Made by a program: the position numbers and the translations under genes. This document shows, piece by piece, positions 26,848 to 35,830 of a stretch of DNA of 64,000 bases (positions are counted from its first letter, which is position 1; each line of letters begins with the position of its first letter). The DNA comes from Dyadobacter sp. CY323 (GTDB lineage: Bacteria > Bacteroidota > Bacteroidia > Cytophagales > Spirosomataceae): positions 62,001 through 126,000 of the forward strand of contig NZ_JAJUXH010000003.1 in the NCBI RefSeq assembly GCF_021390245.1. Reading direction: 5' to 3'. The notes beneath the pieces are model-generated. The model saw only the letters and a program-made list of their open reading frames with translations, ran no database searches and had not been told where the DNA came from.

Positions 26848-27981
26848 ATGAAAAACAATATTTTGCTCATAGCGGTCCTGGCTACCTTGCTCGCAGCATG
26901 CGGCGGAGCGGAAAAAGAAGGTCTCGCAGGAAAAAAAGAGGAATTGGCCAAGCTAAAAACAGAGCAGGCTGAAAATGAAAAGAAAATCAAGGCACTGGAA
27001 ATTGAAATTGCCAAGCTGGATCCTAAAAAAGCAGCTACCACGAAAATCAAACCGGTTTCCATTGATACCCTGAATGCGGAAACCTTCCGTCACTATGTGG
27101 AGCTGCAAGGTACCGTAGATGCGAAGAACAATGTGATGATCACGCCGAAATCAGGCGGTGTCGTGGTGGCTATGAATGTAAAAGAAGGCGATTATGTGAA
27201 AGCAGGAAGCGTCATTGGTAAAATAGACAATAGTCTTATCAATGAATCGATTGAAGAACTGAAAACGCAGATGAGTCTTGCCAACACGCTTTATGAGAAA
27301 CAAAAAAACCTCTGGGACCAGAAGATCGGAACGGAGATCCAGTTTATTCAGGCTAAAAACAACAAGGAAGCGCTGGAAAGACGTCTTAGCACATTAAATA
27401 CGCAGCTTTCACAAACCAACATCGTATCGCCAATGGCAGGAGTAGTGGATATGGTGAATGTGAAAGTAGGTGAAATGGCTTCTCCGGGAATGGGCGTTGT
27501 CCGCGTTGTGAACCTGAGCAATCTGAAGGTAGTGGCGAAAGTTTCGGATACGTATGCGGCCAGCGTTCGCAAAGGCGACGAAGTGATCGTGAAATTTCCG
27601 GATCTTAAAAAGGAATTTAAAGCGAGGGTTACGTTCGTCAGTACAGCTGTCGATCCATTGTCCAGGACTTTTACCATTGAGGCAAATCTTCCTTCGGACA
27701 AAGACATTAAGCCAAACATGATGGCAAATGTTCAGATCAACGACGCTACCAGCAAAAACGCATTGGCGATCGATCAGAACTATGTTCAAAGCACTGAAAA
27801 AGGAACGGTGGTTTACGTGGCGGTTGCCGAAGGAAACAAGAAAATCGCCAAAGCCAGGGAGGTGAGAACCGGTTTGTCTTATAATGGCAAAATTGAAATT
27901 CTTTCAGGACTTTCAGCAGGCGATCAGTTGATTACACTAGGCTATCAGGAGGTATCTGACGGACAAGTGATAAGTTACTAG
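26848..27981 (+). CDS. RND efflux periplasmic adaptor (membrane fusion protein), lipoprotein
   Basis: I place the start at the ATG at 26848-26850 (377 residues), because it gives a clean lipoprotein signal, LIAVLATLLAACGG. A frame starting at 26782 would add 22 residues and overlap the TolC gene. Right after the lipidated Cys comes a lysine/glutamate-rich coiled coil (about 28-60), then a lipoyl-like barrel-sandwich with a short hairpin (IVSPMAGVVDMVNVKVGE), a beta-barrel domain and a membrane-proximal domain. The extra coiled coil before the lipoyl domain is unusual for the family and may space the adaptor from the membrane. It bridges the TolC channel and the RND pump. Confidence 0.92.
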   Translation: MKNNILLIAVLATLLAACGGAEKEGLAGKKEELAKLKTEQAENEKKIKALEIEIAKLDPKKAATTKIKPVSIDTLNAETFRHYVELQGTVDAKNNVMITPKSGGVVVAMNVKEGDYVKAGSVIGKIDNSLINESIEELKTQMSLANTLYEKQKNLWDQKIGTEIQFIQAKNNKEALERRLSTLNTQLSQTNIVSPMAGVVDMVNVKVGEMASPGMGVVRVVNLSNLKVVAKVSDTYAASVRKGDEVIVKFPDLKKEFKARVTFVSTAVDPLSRTFTIEANLPSDKDIKPNMMANVQINDATSKNALAIDQNYVQSTEKGTVVYVAVAEGNKKIAKAREVRTGLSYNGKIEILSGLSAGDQLITLGYQEVSDGQVISY

Positions 27982-28042
27982 TCTAACATCACCGCACCGG
28001 CGACCCGCGACCCGGCAAACCGGTCATTCAAAATTTAGAAAT

Positions 28043-31000
28043 ATGAAATTTGAAGAATATAAAACCCTTGGCTTCACCAACTGGTGCGTAGAGAACCGTA
28101 CAACGATTTACATCTTTACGTTCATCATTACGTTGGCTGGGTTCATGGTTTACAGCAACCTGCCCAAGGAGCAATTTCCGGACATTAAGATCCCGCAGAT
28201 CTATATCAATACGATCTATTTCGGGACAGCTCCGGCCGATATCGAAAATACGATTAACAAGCCCATTGAAAAACAGCTTAAATCACTGAGCGGCGTTAAA
28301 AAGATCAAGTCCAATGCATTACAGGATGTATCGGTAATCCTCGTTGAATTTACCCCGGACGTGGCTGTGGAGGTAGCCCTCCAGCGAGTCAGGGACGCGA
28401 TCGATAAGGCAAAGACGGACTTACCGCAAAACCTCGATTCCGGGCCAACCGCGCAGGACGTGAACTTCTCGGAATTCCCGATTATGAACGTCAACATCGC
28501 TGGTAACTATTCTCTGAAACAGCTGAAACAATTCGCAGAAGACTTACAGGACGGGATTGAGGCACTGCCTGAAATTACACGTGTGGACATCTTAGGTGCA
28601 TTAAACCGTGAAATCCAGATCAATGTGAACCTGGACCGCATGAAGGCATCCGGCCTTACATTTTACGATGTTCAGACTGCCATACAAGGTGAGAACATCA
28701 ACGTTTCGGGTGGTGAATTAAATGTAGTAGGTGTTCGCAGAACGTTGCGTGTAAAAGGCGAGTATACCAACGTAGCCGATATGGCGAACATCCGGATCCG
28801 GACTTCAACGGGCGCTACTGTTCGCCTGGGTGATGTGGCTGAGGTGAAAGATGATTTCGAGGAGCAGCAGGATTTTGCTCGTCTGGCGAATAAGTCGGTA
28901 ATCACTTTGAATGTCATCAAACGTTCCGGAGAAAACCTGGTGGATGCGGCCGACAAAATCGAAAACACGATTGCCGAATATAAAGAAAACCGTTTTCCGC
29001 AAGGTCTGGACATCAACATCACAGCGGATCAGTCGATCCAGACGAGAGCCGATCTTCATGACCTGATCAATACCGTTGTACTCGGATTTATTTTCGTGGT
29101 AATGGTACTGATGTTCTTCATGGGAGTTCGCGACGCCATTTTTGTGGGTCTTTCGGTACCACTATCCGCATTAGTTGCATTTGTAATGATGCCGATCATC
29201 GGGCCGATGGTTGGTACTGAATTTACCTTGAATACCATTGTACTTTTTGCATTCCTGCTCGGGATCGGTCTGGTTGTGGATGATGCCATCGTGGTAATTG
29301 AAAACACGCACAGGCTTTTCAACAATCACAAAGACTGGACCATTCAGCAGGCGGTAAAAGCAGCAGCCGGCGAGGTGTTTATTCCGGTACTTTCGGGAAC
29401 GCTTACTACGATTGCGCCATTTTTTCCATTGCTTTTCTGGACGGGTATAGTCGGGGAATTCATGAAATTTATGCCGCTGACGCTCATTATCACCCTCGGA
29501 GCCTCTCTTTTTGTCGCCTATGTGATGAACCCGGTATTCGCGGTTTCATTTATGGGAAGGCATGATGATGAAAAAGAGGCGCACGATACGAGCTTTAAAG
29601 CGATCCGCAGACCGGTGATCATCCTGGGAGTGGCTGCATTGCTGGGTTATCTGATCGATCGCGGTATTGGAAACTTCGTGGTTTTCATTCTGATCCTCTG
29701 GATTTTCAACCATTACATTCTGACACCAAGAGTCCTGGTCCCATTCCAGGATAGACTTTTGCCGTCCCTGAAAAACGGATATCGGAAATTGATTGACTGG
29801 CTGCTGAGAGGTTGGAGACCGGTCGTAGCGATCGTTACCATGCTCGTAATGTTGGTACTTACGTTTGTGCTTACCGGCATCGTTCAGCCGAAGGTACTTT
29901 TCTTCCCGAGCGGCGATCCGGATTATGTGTATGTATATGCCAAAATGCCTATCGGCACGGATGCCAGGGTTACAGATTCCGTGACTAAAATCATTGAAAA
30001 ACGTGTTTTTGAAGTCCTGGAAAGAGAAAAAGCAATGGATATGGTCAACTCGGTGATTGCGAATGTTGGCAAAAACGCCGGTGATCCTTACAACCCCGAC
30101 CGGGCCGCCACGCCGCATAAATCGAAGGTGACAGTTGCATTTGTCTACGGAACGGAGCGAGGAGGAAGATCTTCGGAAGCCATTCTTCGCAAAATACGTG
30201 AAGCTGTTTCAGGCATTCCGGGTGCTGAAATTTCTGTAGAAAGAGAAGCAGTGGGCCCGCCGACCGGGAAACCGATTTCGATTGAAATTTCCGGTGACGA
30301 TTTTGAAATTCTCCAAAAACTTGAAAAGAGCGTTCTGGCGAGGGTTGAAGGTTCCGGCATTGAGGGGATCGATCAGCTTCGTTCCGATCTTGTCACCAAC
30401 AAGCCGGAAATCGTCATCGATATAGATCGTGAAAAAGCGCAGCGCGAAGGAATCAGTTCGCAACAGGTTGCTCTGGCGGTGAGAACAGCATTATTTGGTC
30501 TGGAAGTGTCCAAGTTCAGGGATGATAAAGATGAATATCCGATTATGGTCAGACTACAAAAAGACGACCGCGAACAGATAGAAAAGCTCCTGAGCCTGAA
30601 TGTGGTTTACCGCGATATGGTCATGGGTGGTGCATTGCGCCAGGTACCCATTACTTCCGTGGCAAATATCCGTTATTCGACCACATTCAGCCAGATCAAC
30701 CGGCAGGATCAAAGCAGGATCGTTACATTGGGTTCCGACGTTTTGCCGGGCTACAATGCCAATGAAATAGTGGCTCAGATCCAGACACTCATTGAAGACA
30801 TGGAAGTACCTAACGGTTATACCATTAAAATGGGTGGAGAGCAGGAAGAACAAAATGAATCGATGGCATTCCTTGGAACTGCCTTTGGCGCCGCCATTCT
30901 ATTGATTTACCTGATCCTGGCGACTCAGTTCAACTCGGTCGTGAAGCCATTTATCATCTTCTTTACCATTATCCTTTCTTTGATCGGTGTATTGCTGGGT

Positions 31001-31474
31001 TTCATTATTTTCAACAAAGACTTTTCAATCATCATGTCCGGGGTCGGTATCATTGCATTGGCCGGTATTGTGGTGAAAAATGGTATCCTGCTCATTGAGT
31101 TTATCGAAGAGCTGCGCGGGCGGGGTTACCCGATGCGCGAGGCGATTATTGAAGGTGGAGCGATTCGTCTGACGCCGGTATTGTTGACTGCCTCTGCGGC
31201 GGTACTTGGACTCGTACCCCTGGCACTTGGTATCACCGTTGACTTTGTCGGTCTTTTCCGTAACCTCGAACCCCACCTGATCATTGGTGGCCCAAGCTCG
31301 ATTTTCTGGAATATCCTGGCCTGGACAATCATCTTCGGACTTACATTCTCCACCGTTCTTACGCTGATTATTGTACCATGTATGTACTATGTCAACGAGC
31401 GTGTGAGAGACAAATGGTTCAGAAAAGGCAAAGTTGAGCCTGTGAATCCAAACTGGCAGAACGAGACGATCTGA
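28043..31474 (+). CDS. RND family efflux permease (AcrB/HAE-like)
   Basis: The protein has 1143 residues. It has the canonical first helix after a short amphipathic start, two large periplasmic porter loops, and GLVVDDAIVVIENTHR with the proton-relay Asp413-Asp414 in helix 4. The second half repeats this plan (GIVVKNGILLIEFIEELRGRG). Between helices 6 and 7, about residues 513-560, lie two extra hydrophobic stretches (VIILGVAALLGYLI and FVVFILILWIFNHY), which make it longer than AcrB. The cargo is unknown; drugs, bile-like amphiphiles or metabolites are possible. It is the last gene of the TetR-TolC-adaptor-permease operon. Confidence 0.95.
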   Translation: MKFEEYKTLGFTNWCVENRTTIYIFTFIITLAGFMVYSNLPKEQFPDIKIPQIYINTIYFGTAPADIENTINKPIEKQLKSLSGVKKIKSNALQDVSVILVEFTPDVAVEVALQRVRDAIDKAKTDLPQNLDSGPTAQDVNFSEFPIMNVNIAGNYSLKQLKQFAEDLQDGIEALPEITRVDILGALNREIQINVNLDRMKASGLTFYDVQTAIQGENINVSGGELNVVGVRRTLRVKGEYTNVADMANIRIRTSTGATVRLGDVAEVKDDFEEQQDFARLANKSVITLNVIKRSGENLVDAADKIENTIAEYKENRFPQGLDINITADQSIQTRADLHDLINTVVLGFIFVVMVLMFFMGVRDAIFVGLSVPLSALVAFVMMPIIGPMVGTEFTLNTIVLFAFLLGIGLVVDDAIVVIENTHRLFNNHKDWTIQQAVKAAAGEVFIPVLSGTLTTIAPFFPLLFWTGIVGEFMKFMPLTLIITLGASLFVAYVMNPVFAVSFMGRHDDEKEAHDTSFKAIRRPVIILGVAALLGYLIDRGIGNFVVFILILWIFNHYILTPRVLVPFQDRLLPSLKNGYRKLIDWLLRGWRPVVAIVTMLVMLVLTFVLTGIVQPKVLFFPSGDPDYVYVYAKMPIGTDARVTDSVTKIIEKRVFEVLEREKAMDMVNSVIANVGKNAGDPYNPDRAATPHKSKVTVAFVYGTERGGRSSEAILRKIREAVSGIPGAEISVEREAVGPPTGKPISIEISGDDFEILQKLEKSVLARVEGSGIEGIDQLRSDLVTNKPEIVIDIDREKAQREGISSQQVALAVRTALFGLEVSKFRDDKDEYPIMVRLQKDDREQIEKLLSLNVVYRDMVMGGALRQVPITSVANIRYSTTFSQINRQDQSRIVTLGSDVLPGYNANEIVAQIQTLIEDMEVPNGYTIKMGGEQEEQNESMAFLGTAFGAAILLIYLILATQFNSVVKPFIIFFTIILSLIGVLLGFIIFNKDFSIIMSGVGIIALAGIVVKNGILLIEFIEELRGRGYPMREAIIEGGAIRLTPVLLTASAAVLGLVPLALGITVDFVGLFRNLEPHLIIGGPSSIFWNILAWTIIFGLTFSTVLTLIIVPCMYYVNERVRDKWFRKGKVEPVNPNWQNETI

Positions 31475-31482
31475 TCATCGAA

Positions 31483-31520
31483 TTTCAAAGTATCGGAGAA
31501 AAACCTCCGATACTTTGAAA
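31483..31520. repeat. Perfect hairpin after the efflux operon
   Basis: TTTCAAAGTATCGGAG at 31483-31498 pairs with CTCCGATACTTTGAAA at 31505-31520 around a 6-nt loop. It follows the permease stop by 8 bp. The 3' side is followed by A residues rather than T on the plus strand, so it is not a textbook intrinsic terminator. It may protect the mRNA 3' end. Confidence 0.75.
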
Positions 31521-31570
31521 AAAATTGACTCCACTGGAAAAGATTATTACATTTGCAACCCCAAAGAAGG

Positions 31571-31644
31571 CGGGATGTAGCGCAGCCCGGTAGCGCACTA
31601 GCATGGGGTGCTAGGGGTCGCAAGTTCGAATCTTGTCATCCCGA
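31571..31644 (+). tRNA. tRNA-Pro (anticodon GGG)
   Basis: The acceptor stem CGGGATG pairs with CATCCCG, with discriminator A. The D arm is GCGC/GCGC. The anticodon stem CTAGC/GCTAG closes loop ATGGGGT, giving anticodon GGG at loop positions 34-36. A 5-nt variable loop is followed by T arm GCAAG-TTCGAAT-CTTGT. Total 74 nt without encoded CCA. It reads codons CCC and CCT. Confidence 0.95.
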
Positions 31645-31648
31645 CAAA

Positions 31649-31675
31649 GGCCTGGTCGAAAGACCGGGCTTTTTT
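31649..31675 (+). terminator. Terminator of the tRNA-Pro gene
   Basis: GCCTGGTC pairs with GACCGGGC around a GAAA loop (8 bp, one G-T pair), followed by TTTTTT. It lies directly downstream of the tRNA. Confidence 0.9.
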
Positions 31676-31687
31676 GTTCTAATACAG

Positions 31688-31757
31688 TCGCGAAGCAGCA
31701 GATGGTGCCAGGAGTCGCAAACCTGCGCGGCCCGGTTCGAATTTTGTCATCCCGACA
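31688..31757 (+). pseudogene. Broken second copy of tRNA-Pro
   Basis: About 45 bp after the tRNA terminator, a degenerate copy of the same tRNA can be aligned. CAGATGGTGCCAGGAGTCGCAA matches the anticodon arm and variable region with changes. About 14 inserted bases follow (ACCTGCGCGGCCCG), and then GTTCGAATTTTGTCATCCCGACA matches the T arm, acceptor 3' strand and flank almost perfectly. The 5' acceptor strand and D arm are not recognisable, so it cannot fold into a functional tRNA. Confidence 0.7.
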
Positions 31758-31765
31758 TTGATTAT

Positions 31766-31805
31766 CAGGCTTTTAAGTGTAACAACTTGAAAGCCTGTTT
31801 TTGTT
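31766..31805. terminator. Terminator after the tRNA remnant, possibly bidirectional
   Basis: CAGGCTTTTAAGT (31766-31778) pairs with ACTTGAAAGCCTG (31785-31797), a 13-bp stem with one G-T pair, followed by TTTTTGTTT. It also lies 50 bp past the stop of the convergent CLC gene and could serve both sides. Confidence 0.8.
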
Positions 31806-31851
31806 TAGTCGAACATAAGTCGAACATTTTTGTCAGATTGCTTCGGCTGAT

Positions 31852-33174
31852 TTAGTGCTTTCCATCCGATTTTTGTCTTGGGTTAGATCTTACATCGGTC
31901 AGTTTTTTACCTTCAAGCTGGCTGTATATGAGGTGTTTAGGCTGACCTATCAGCTGGGAACCATAGATACCCCGGTGTCCCGAGAAGAAATAGGCCATGA
32001 TGCACGCAATCGCGACATATACCCCGCATTCCGAGCCAAATAATTCGATAGCCATTAGTATACATGCCAGCGGCGTATTGGCGGCACCCGCAAAGACAGC
32101 GACGAAACCCATTGCCGCCAGAAGCCCCATTGGCAACGGGATAAAATACGACAAGGCATTGCCCAGTGTAGCACCAATAAAAAAAAGTGGTGTCACTTCA
32201 CCCCCTTTAAAGGCTGCTCCAAGGGTAACCGCTGTGAAAATGATCTTGAGTAAAAAATCATATGGCGGCAGCTGCGTGGTAAACGATTCCAAAATGACCG
32301 GAATGCCGAGCCCAATATACCTCGTAGTCCCAAGGCACAAAACTGCCAGCGCCACAATAGCGCCGCCTATCATCGGCCGCAAAGGTGGAAATGAGACTTT
32401 ATTTTTGAAAAGACTGGTTACGAAATGGGTCAGGGTTCCGAAAAGGACAGAACCGGCACCGAAGATGCAGCCGGCAAACACAGCGTATAAAACGTTTAGC
32501 ACAGAGACATCCGGGATGAGCGGGATATGGTAGTGTGTGTGCCCCACCTGCCAGGCTTTCGTCACCAGGTCAGCAAATATGGCCGAAGCGAAAGCCGGGA
32601 TCAATGCATCATACCTGATGCGTCCGATCAGAAATACTTCAAGGCCAAATACACCGCCCGCAAGGGGTGTCCCGAATACCGATCCAAAACCAGCTGCAAT
32701 CCCCGCAATCAGGATCAGTCTTCGGTCCCTGGGACGCAGCCGAAAGATCCTCGTAAACTGGTCTGCAATAGATCCCCCCATTTGGAGTGCAGTACCTTCT
32801 CTGCCTGCTGATCCGCCAAACAAATGCGTGGCCATCGTCCCAATTAAAACAAAAGGAGCCATTTTCAAAGAAATAATTTTGGCCGGACGATTGATATTTT
32901 CCAGCAAAAGGTTGTTGCCGGCTTCAACTTCTTTTCCAAAATAATGGTACATGCACCCAATCACAAATCCGGCAAAGGGAAGTAGGGAGATAATCCAAAT
33001 GTGGCTTTCTCTATACCGGGTCGCCCAGTCCAGTGAAACCAAAAACAAAGCGGACGCAGAGCCTGCCAGGATTCCGATCAGCGCTGAGAGAAACAGCCAT
33101 TTAACCGTAAAAAAAATAATTGGTTTGCGCCAGAAAAAATAAGCGAGCGACTTGGGGAGGCGAAAAGCTGACAT
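31852..33174 (-). CDS. CLC family chloride channel or chloride/proton exchanger
   Basis: The 440-residue protein has about 10-12 helices. GGSAGREGTALQMGGS is the conserved GREGP-type motif whose glutamate gates the pore. AGIAAGFGSVFGTPLAGGVFGLEV is the next signature, and GAANTPLACILMAIELFG a later one. There is no C-terminal CBS pair, so it is a short bacterial type. The N-terminus begins at the first ATG and has no signal peptide. Such proteins move chloride or fluoride and are used in acid stress or ion balance. Channel or exchanger cannot be decided without the internal proton glutamate position. It is monocistronic. Confidence 0.92.
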   Translation of the reverse strand: MSAFRLPKSLAYFFWRKPIIFFTVKWLFLSALIGILAGSASALFLVSLDWATRYRESHIWIISLLPFAGFVIGCMYHYFGKEVEAGNNLLLENINRPAKIISLKMAPFVLIGTMATHLFGGSAGREGTALQMGGSIADQFTRIFRLRPRDRRLILIAGIAAGFGSVFGTPLAGGVFGLEVFLIGRIRYDALIPAFASAIFADLVTKAWQVGHTHYHIPLIPDVSVLNVLYAVFAGCIFGAGSVLFGTLTHFVTSLFKNKVSFPPLRPMIGGAIVALAVLCLGTTRYIGLGIPVILESFTTQLPPYDFLLKIIFTAVTLGAAFKGGEVTPLFFIGATLGNALSYFIPLPMGLLAAMGFVAVFAGAANTPLACILMAIELFGSECGVYVAIACIMAYFFSGHRGIYGSQLIGQPKHLIYSQLEGKKLTDVRSNPRQKSDGKH

Positions 33175-33199
33175 TATATATGTATACCTATTAGATGAA

Positions 33200-33207
33200 C
33201 AAAGTTA
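33200..33207 (-). promoter_or_regulatory. Possible -7 element of the CLC gene
   Basis: On the minus strand this octamer reads TAACTTTG, a full match to TAnnTTTG, 26 bp before the CLC start codon. No convincing TTG lies 19 nt further upstream, so confidence is limited. Confidence 0.4.
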
Positions 33208-33281
33208 ATTGATCCAAGAGGTAAGTTCATTCTTATACATCCAGACCTAGCGACACACAACGTTCGGTTTGTAAGTTCGAA

Positions 33282-33297
33282 TGTCCATTACCGGACA
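33282..33297. promoter_or_regulatory. Small palindrome upstream of the FtsX-type permease genes
   Basis: TGTCC-N6-GGACA is a perfect 5-bp inverted repeat, lying about 118 bp before the permease start and 20 bp before a TTG at 33317. It could be an operator. Short palindromes also occur by chance. Confidence 0.25.
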
Positions 33298-33415
33298 CTG
33301 AAATAATACCAACTCATTGAAAAAGAATAATATACTGGCTGGTACATTTTTGAAAGCATGAAAAAACAGTTACTCAACTTTTCTATTCTGATAACCTTTC
33401 TTTAACATCCAGACC

Positions 33416-35767
33416 ATGCTTCAAAATTATTTTAAAGTTGCTGTGAGGAGTTTGCTAAAAAATAAACTCTTCTCGTTCATTAACATTTTTGGACTGGCGC
33501 TGGGGATGTCTTGCAGCCTTTTGATCTGGTTATGGGTGCAGGATGAGATTTCTTATAACCGTTTTTATCCGGATTTAAGCCGGATCTATTTCATCCGGTC
33601 GGGTTATGACTGGAAAGGCCAAACCGGGGCTGGCGACGCAACACCCGGCCCGTGGCAGGAAGCCATTCAAAAGCAGGTCCCCGAGGTGGCGGCAATCACC
33701 AAACTTACCTGGAATCGCGACCTGTTGATCAAAGCCGGTGAAAAGTCCACCAAGGAAAGCGGGATTTATGCAACCAGCGATTTTTTCAAAGTATTCAACA
33801 CACCTTTTATAACCGGCAGCGCTGCGAATGCGATTGCTCAACCGACCTCCATTGCAATCTCCCGCAAGCTGGCCGAGAAATATTTCGGTTCCGGAAAAGC
33901 GGTCGGTCAAACGGTGAAAGTGGATAACAAGACAAATTTCGTGGTGAGCGCAGTCTTTGAAGACATTCCTATGAATTCCTCCGAACGTTTTGACTGGATC
34001 ATCAACTTCAAAGTCCAGGAGCAGGATTGGATGAAATGGTGGGGTAATTCAACCTTCAAAACATATGCCCTGCTTACTCCCGGTGCCAATGCTGCCCACC
34101 CTGAAAAAGTAATGCGGCAAGTAATCAAGAAAAGCGCACCACCCGAACTGCTCAGCTTCCCATTGCTGCAAAGTTTGCAGGACGTTTACCTTTATTCTGA
34201 TTACGAAGGCCTTAAAGCGACTGGTGGCCGCATCGAGTATGTGCGTGTATTTTCAATCGTAGCCATTTTTATATTACTCATTGCCTGCGTTAATTTCATG
34301 AACCTGGCTACGGCACGCTCAGTCAAAAGGGCAAAAGAAGTTGGCGTGCGGAAAGTGGTTGGGGCCGAACGGAAATATCTGGCCATGCAATTCTTAGGAG
34401 AATCGCTGATTGTGAGCATCCTGGCCTGCCTCCTGGCTTTGGTGTTTGTGATTGCAGTACTACCCTATTTCAACGAGGTGGTTCAAAAACAGATAACACT
34501 TACCTTTTCTGATCCCTCCCTGTGGCTTTCGCTTACCGCCTTGCTGTTGCTTACAGGTTTGGTGGCGGGAAGTTACCCTGCATTGTACATGTCTGCTTTA
34601 CAACCGATCCGTATTCTCAAAGGCCGGCTCACTTTTAACAACAAAGGCGCATATCTGCGAAAAGGCCTGGTTGTGTTCCAGTTTGTGCTTTCTATTTTTC
34701 TGATTACTGGTATGCTGGTGATAGGACGTCAGATGAACTATATTCAGACGAAAAGATTAGGTCTTGACAAAGAAAATGTGCTTTATATCCCTATTGAAGG
34801 CATTCTTACTGAAAAGCTTGAAGTTGCGAGACAAGAAATCATCAATTCTCCCTTCGTGGTTGCAGCGACGTCGACCGGCGATATTCCTACCAATATTACT
34901 GGGAACTCCGGCGACCTGGACTGGACGGGGCGCGACAAAGATCTGGACAACACCGTTCATGCGACCTACGTCGGTTACGATTTCGCCAAAACAATGAATA
35001 TTGAAATGGTGGACGGACGTGATTTTTCGAAAGATTTTGCAGCAGATACAGCAAATTATATCATCAATGAGGCTGCTGCTAAAATGATGAAAATGAAAGA
35101 TCCGGTTGGAAAACAGGTGAAATTCTGGATGGGCAAAGGAACCATTGTCGGTGTGATGAAAGACTTCCACCTTTCCACGTTCCACCAGGCAATCAAACCT
35201 GTGGTTTTGGTTAATTACAAAGGACTCAATACCGAGCATTTGATGATCAGGGCCCAGCCGGGGAAAACCAAGGAAGCACTTGCTCACATCGAAAAGGTTA
35301 CAAAGAGTCTAAATCCGGAGTACCCATTTTCTTACCACTTCCTCGACGAGAACTATGAAAAGATGTATCGCTCCGAAATGGTTGTCAATACGTTGATCAA
35401 ATGGTTTGGTATGCTGGCGATCGTCATTTCTTGCCTGGGGCTCCTGGGACTTGCCGCCTTTACCGCGGAGCAGCGCACAAAAGAAATAGGGATAAGAAAA
35501 GTTATGGGCGCAAATGTGGCCAATGTGGTCGCGTTGCTTTCCAAAGATTTTGTAAAGCTTGTCTTGCTCGCCATTCTGCTTTCCACTCCCCTGACCTGGT
35601 ATGCGACCAGCCATTGGCTAAAAAGTTTTGTATACCGGATTGATCTGTCGTGGGAGATCTTCGCGATCGCGGGCGGCATTGCCATAGCCATTGCATTATT
35701 CACGGTAAGCTTCCAAAGCATCAAAGCGGCCATTGTAAATCCGGTCAAATCCTTGAAAGCTGAATAG
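33416..35767 (+). CDS. MacB/FtsX-type ABC transporter permease
   Basis: The 783-residue protein opens with MLQNYFKVAVRSLLKNKLFSFINIFGLALG, the standard start of the large Bacteroidota permease family. It has a first helix at about 20-42, a periplasmic MacB_PCD domain, then three helices (from about 280), a second periplasmic domain and three C-terminal helices (from about 660). The FtsX motif EQRTKEIGIRKVMGA appears late and EVGVRKVVGA midway, showing the internal duplication. These permeases couple an ATPase to movement or signalling in the periplasm. No ATPase gene adjoins it, so the partner is encoded elsewhere. It is followed 63 bp later by a paralogue. Confidence 0.92.
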   Translation: MLQNYFKVAVRSLLKNKLFSFINIFGLALGMSCSLLIWLWVQDEISYNRFYPDLSRIYFIRSGYDWKGQTGAGDATPGPWQEAIQKQVPEVAAITKLTWNRDLLIKAGEKSTKESGIYATSDFFKVFNTPFITGSAANAIAQPTSIAISRKLAEKYFGSGKAVGQTVKVDNKTNFVVSAVFEDIPMNSSERFDWIINFKVQEQDWMKWWGNSTFKTYALLTPGANAAHPEKVMRQVIKKSAPPELLSFPLLQSLQDVYLYSDYEGLKATGGRIEYVRVFSIVAIFILLIACVNFMNLATARSVKRAKEVGVRKVVGAERKYLAMQFLGESLIVSILACLLALVFVIAVLPYFNEVVQKQITLTFSDPSLWLSLTALLLLTGLVAGSYPALYMSALQPIRILKGRLTFNNKGAYLRKGLVVFQFVLSIFLITGMLVIGRQMNYIQTKRLGLDKENVLYIPIEGILTEKLEVARQEIINSPFVVAATSTGDIPTNITGNSGDLDWTGRDKDLDNTVHATYVGYDFAKTMNIEMVDGRDFSKDFAADTANYIINEAAAKMMKMKDPVGKQVKFWMGKGTIVGVMKDFHLSTFHQAIKPVVLVNYKGLNTEHLMIRAQPGKTKEALAHIEKVTKSLNPEYPFSYHFLDENYEKMYRSEMVVNTLIKWFGMLAIVISCLGLLGLAAFTAEQRTKEIGIRKVMGANVANVVALLSKDFVKLVLLAILLSTPLTWYATSHWLKSFVYRIDLSWEIFAIAGGIAIAIALFTVSFQSIKAAIVNPVKSLKAE

Positions 35768-35781
35768 TGAGATTACCAAAG

Positions 35782-35803
35782 AATTTCATTTGTAAATGAA
35801 ATT
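35782..35803. repeat. Perfect 10-bp hairpin between the two permease genes
   Basis: AATTTCATTT and AAATGAAATT are separated by GT. The structure lies in the 63-bp spacer and could process or protect the mRNA. It has no T-run, so it is unlikely to stop transcription completely. Confidence 0.5.
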
Positions 35804-35830
35804 GTAAATCGAAGTCTTAAACGCTGGATC

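Noticed and set aside
31571-31757. tRNA 3' end repeated as an integration att site pair
   Set aside because: The two copies lie too close together (about 110 bp) to flank an element and no integrase gene is seen; a decayed duplicate is a simpler explanation.
33330-33355. Sigma-54-like promoter before the FtsX-type permeases
   Set aside because: GG and GC dinucleotides are not at the required spacing; only a loose resemblance.
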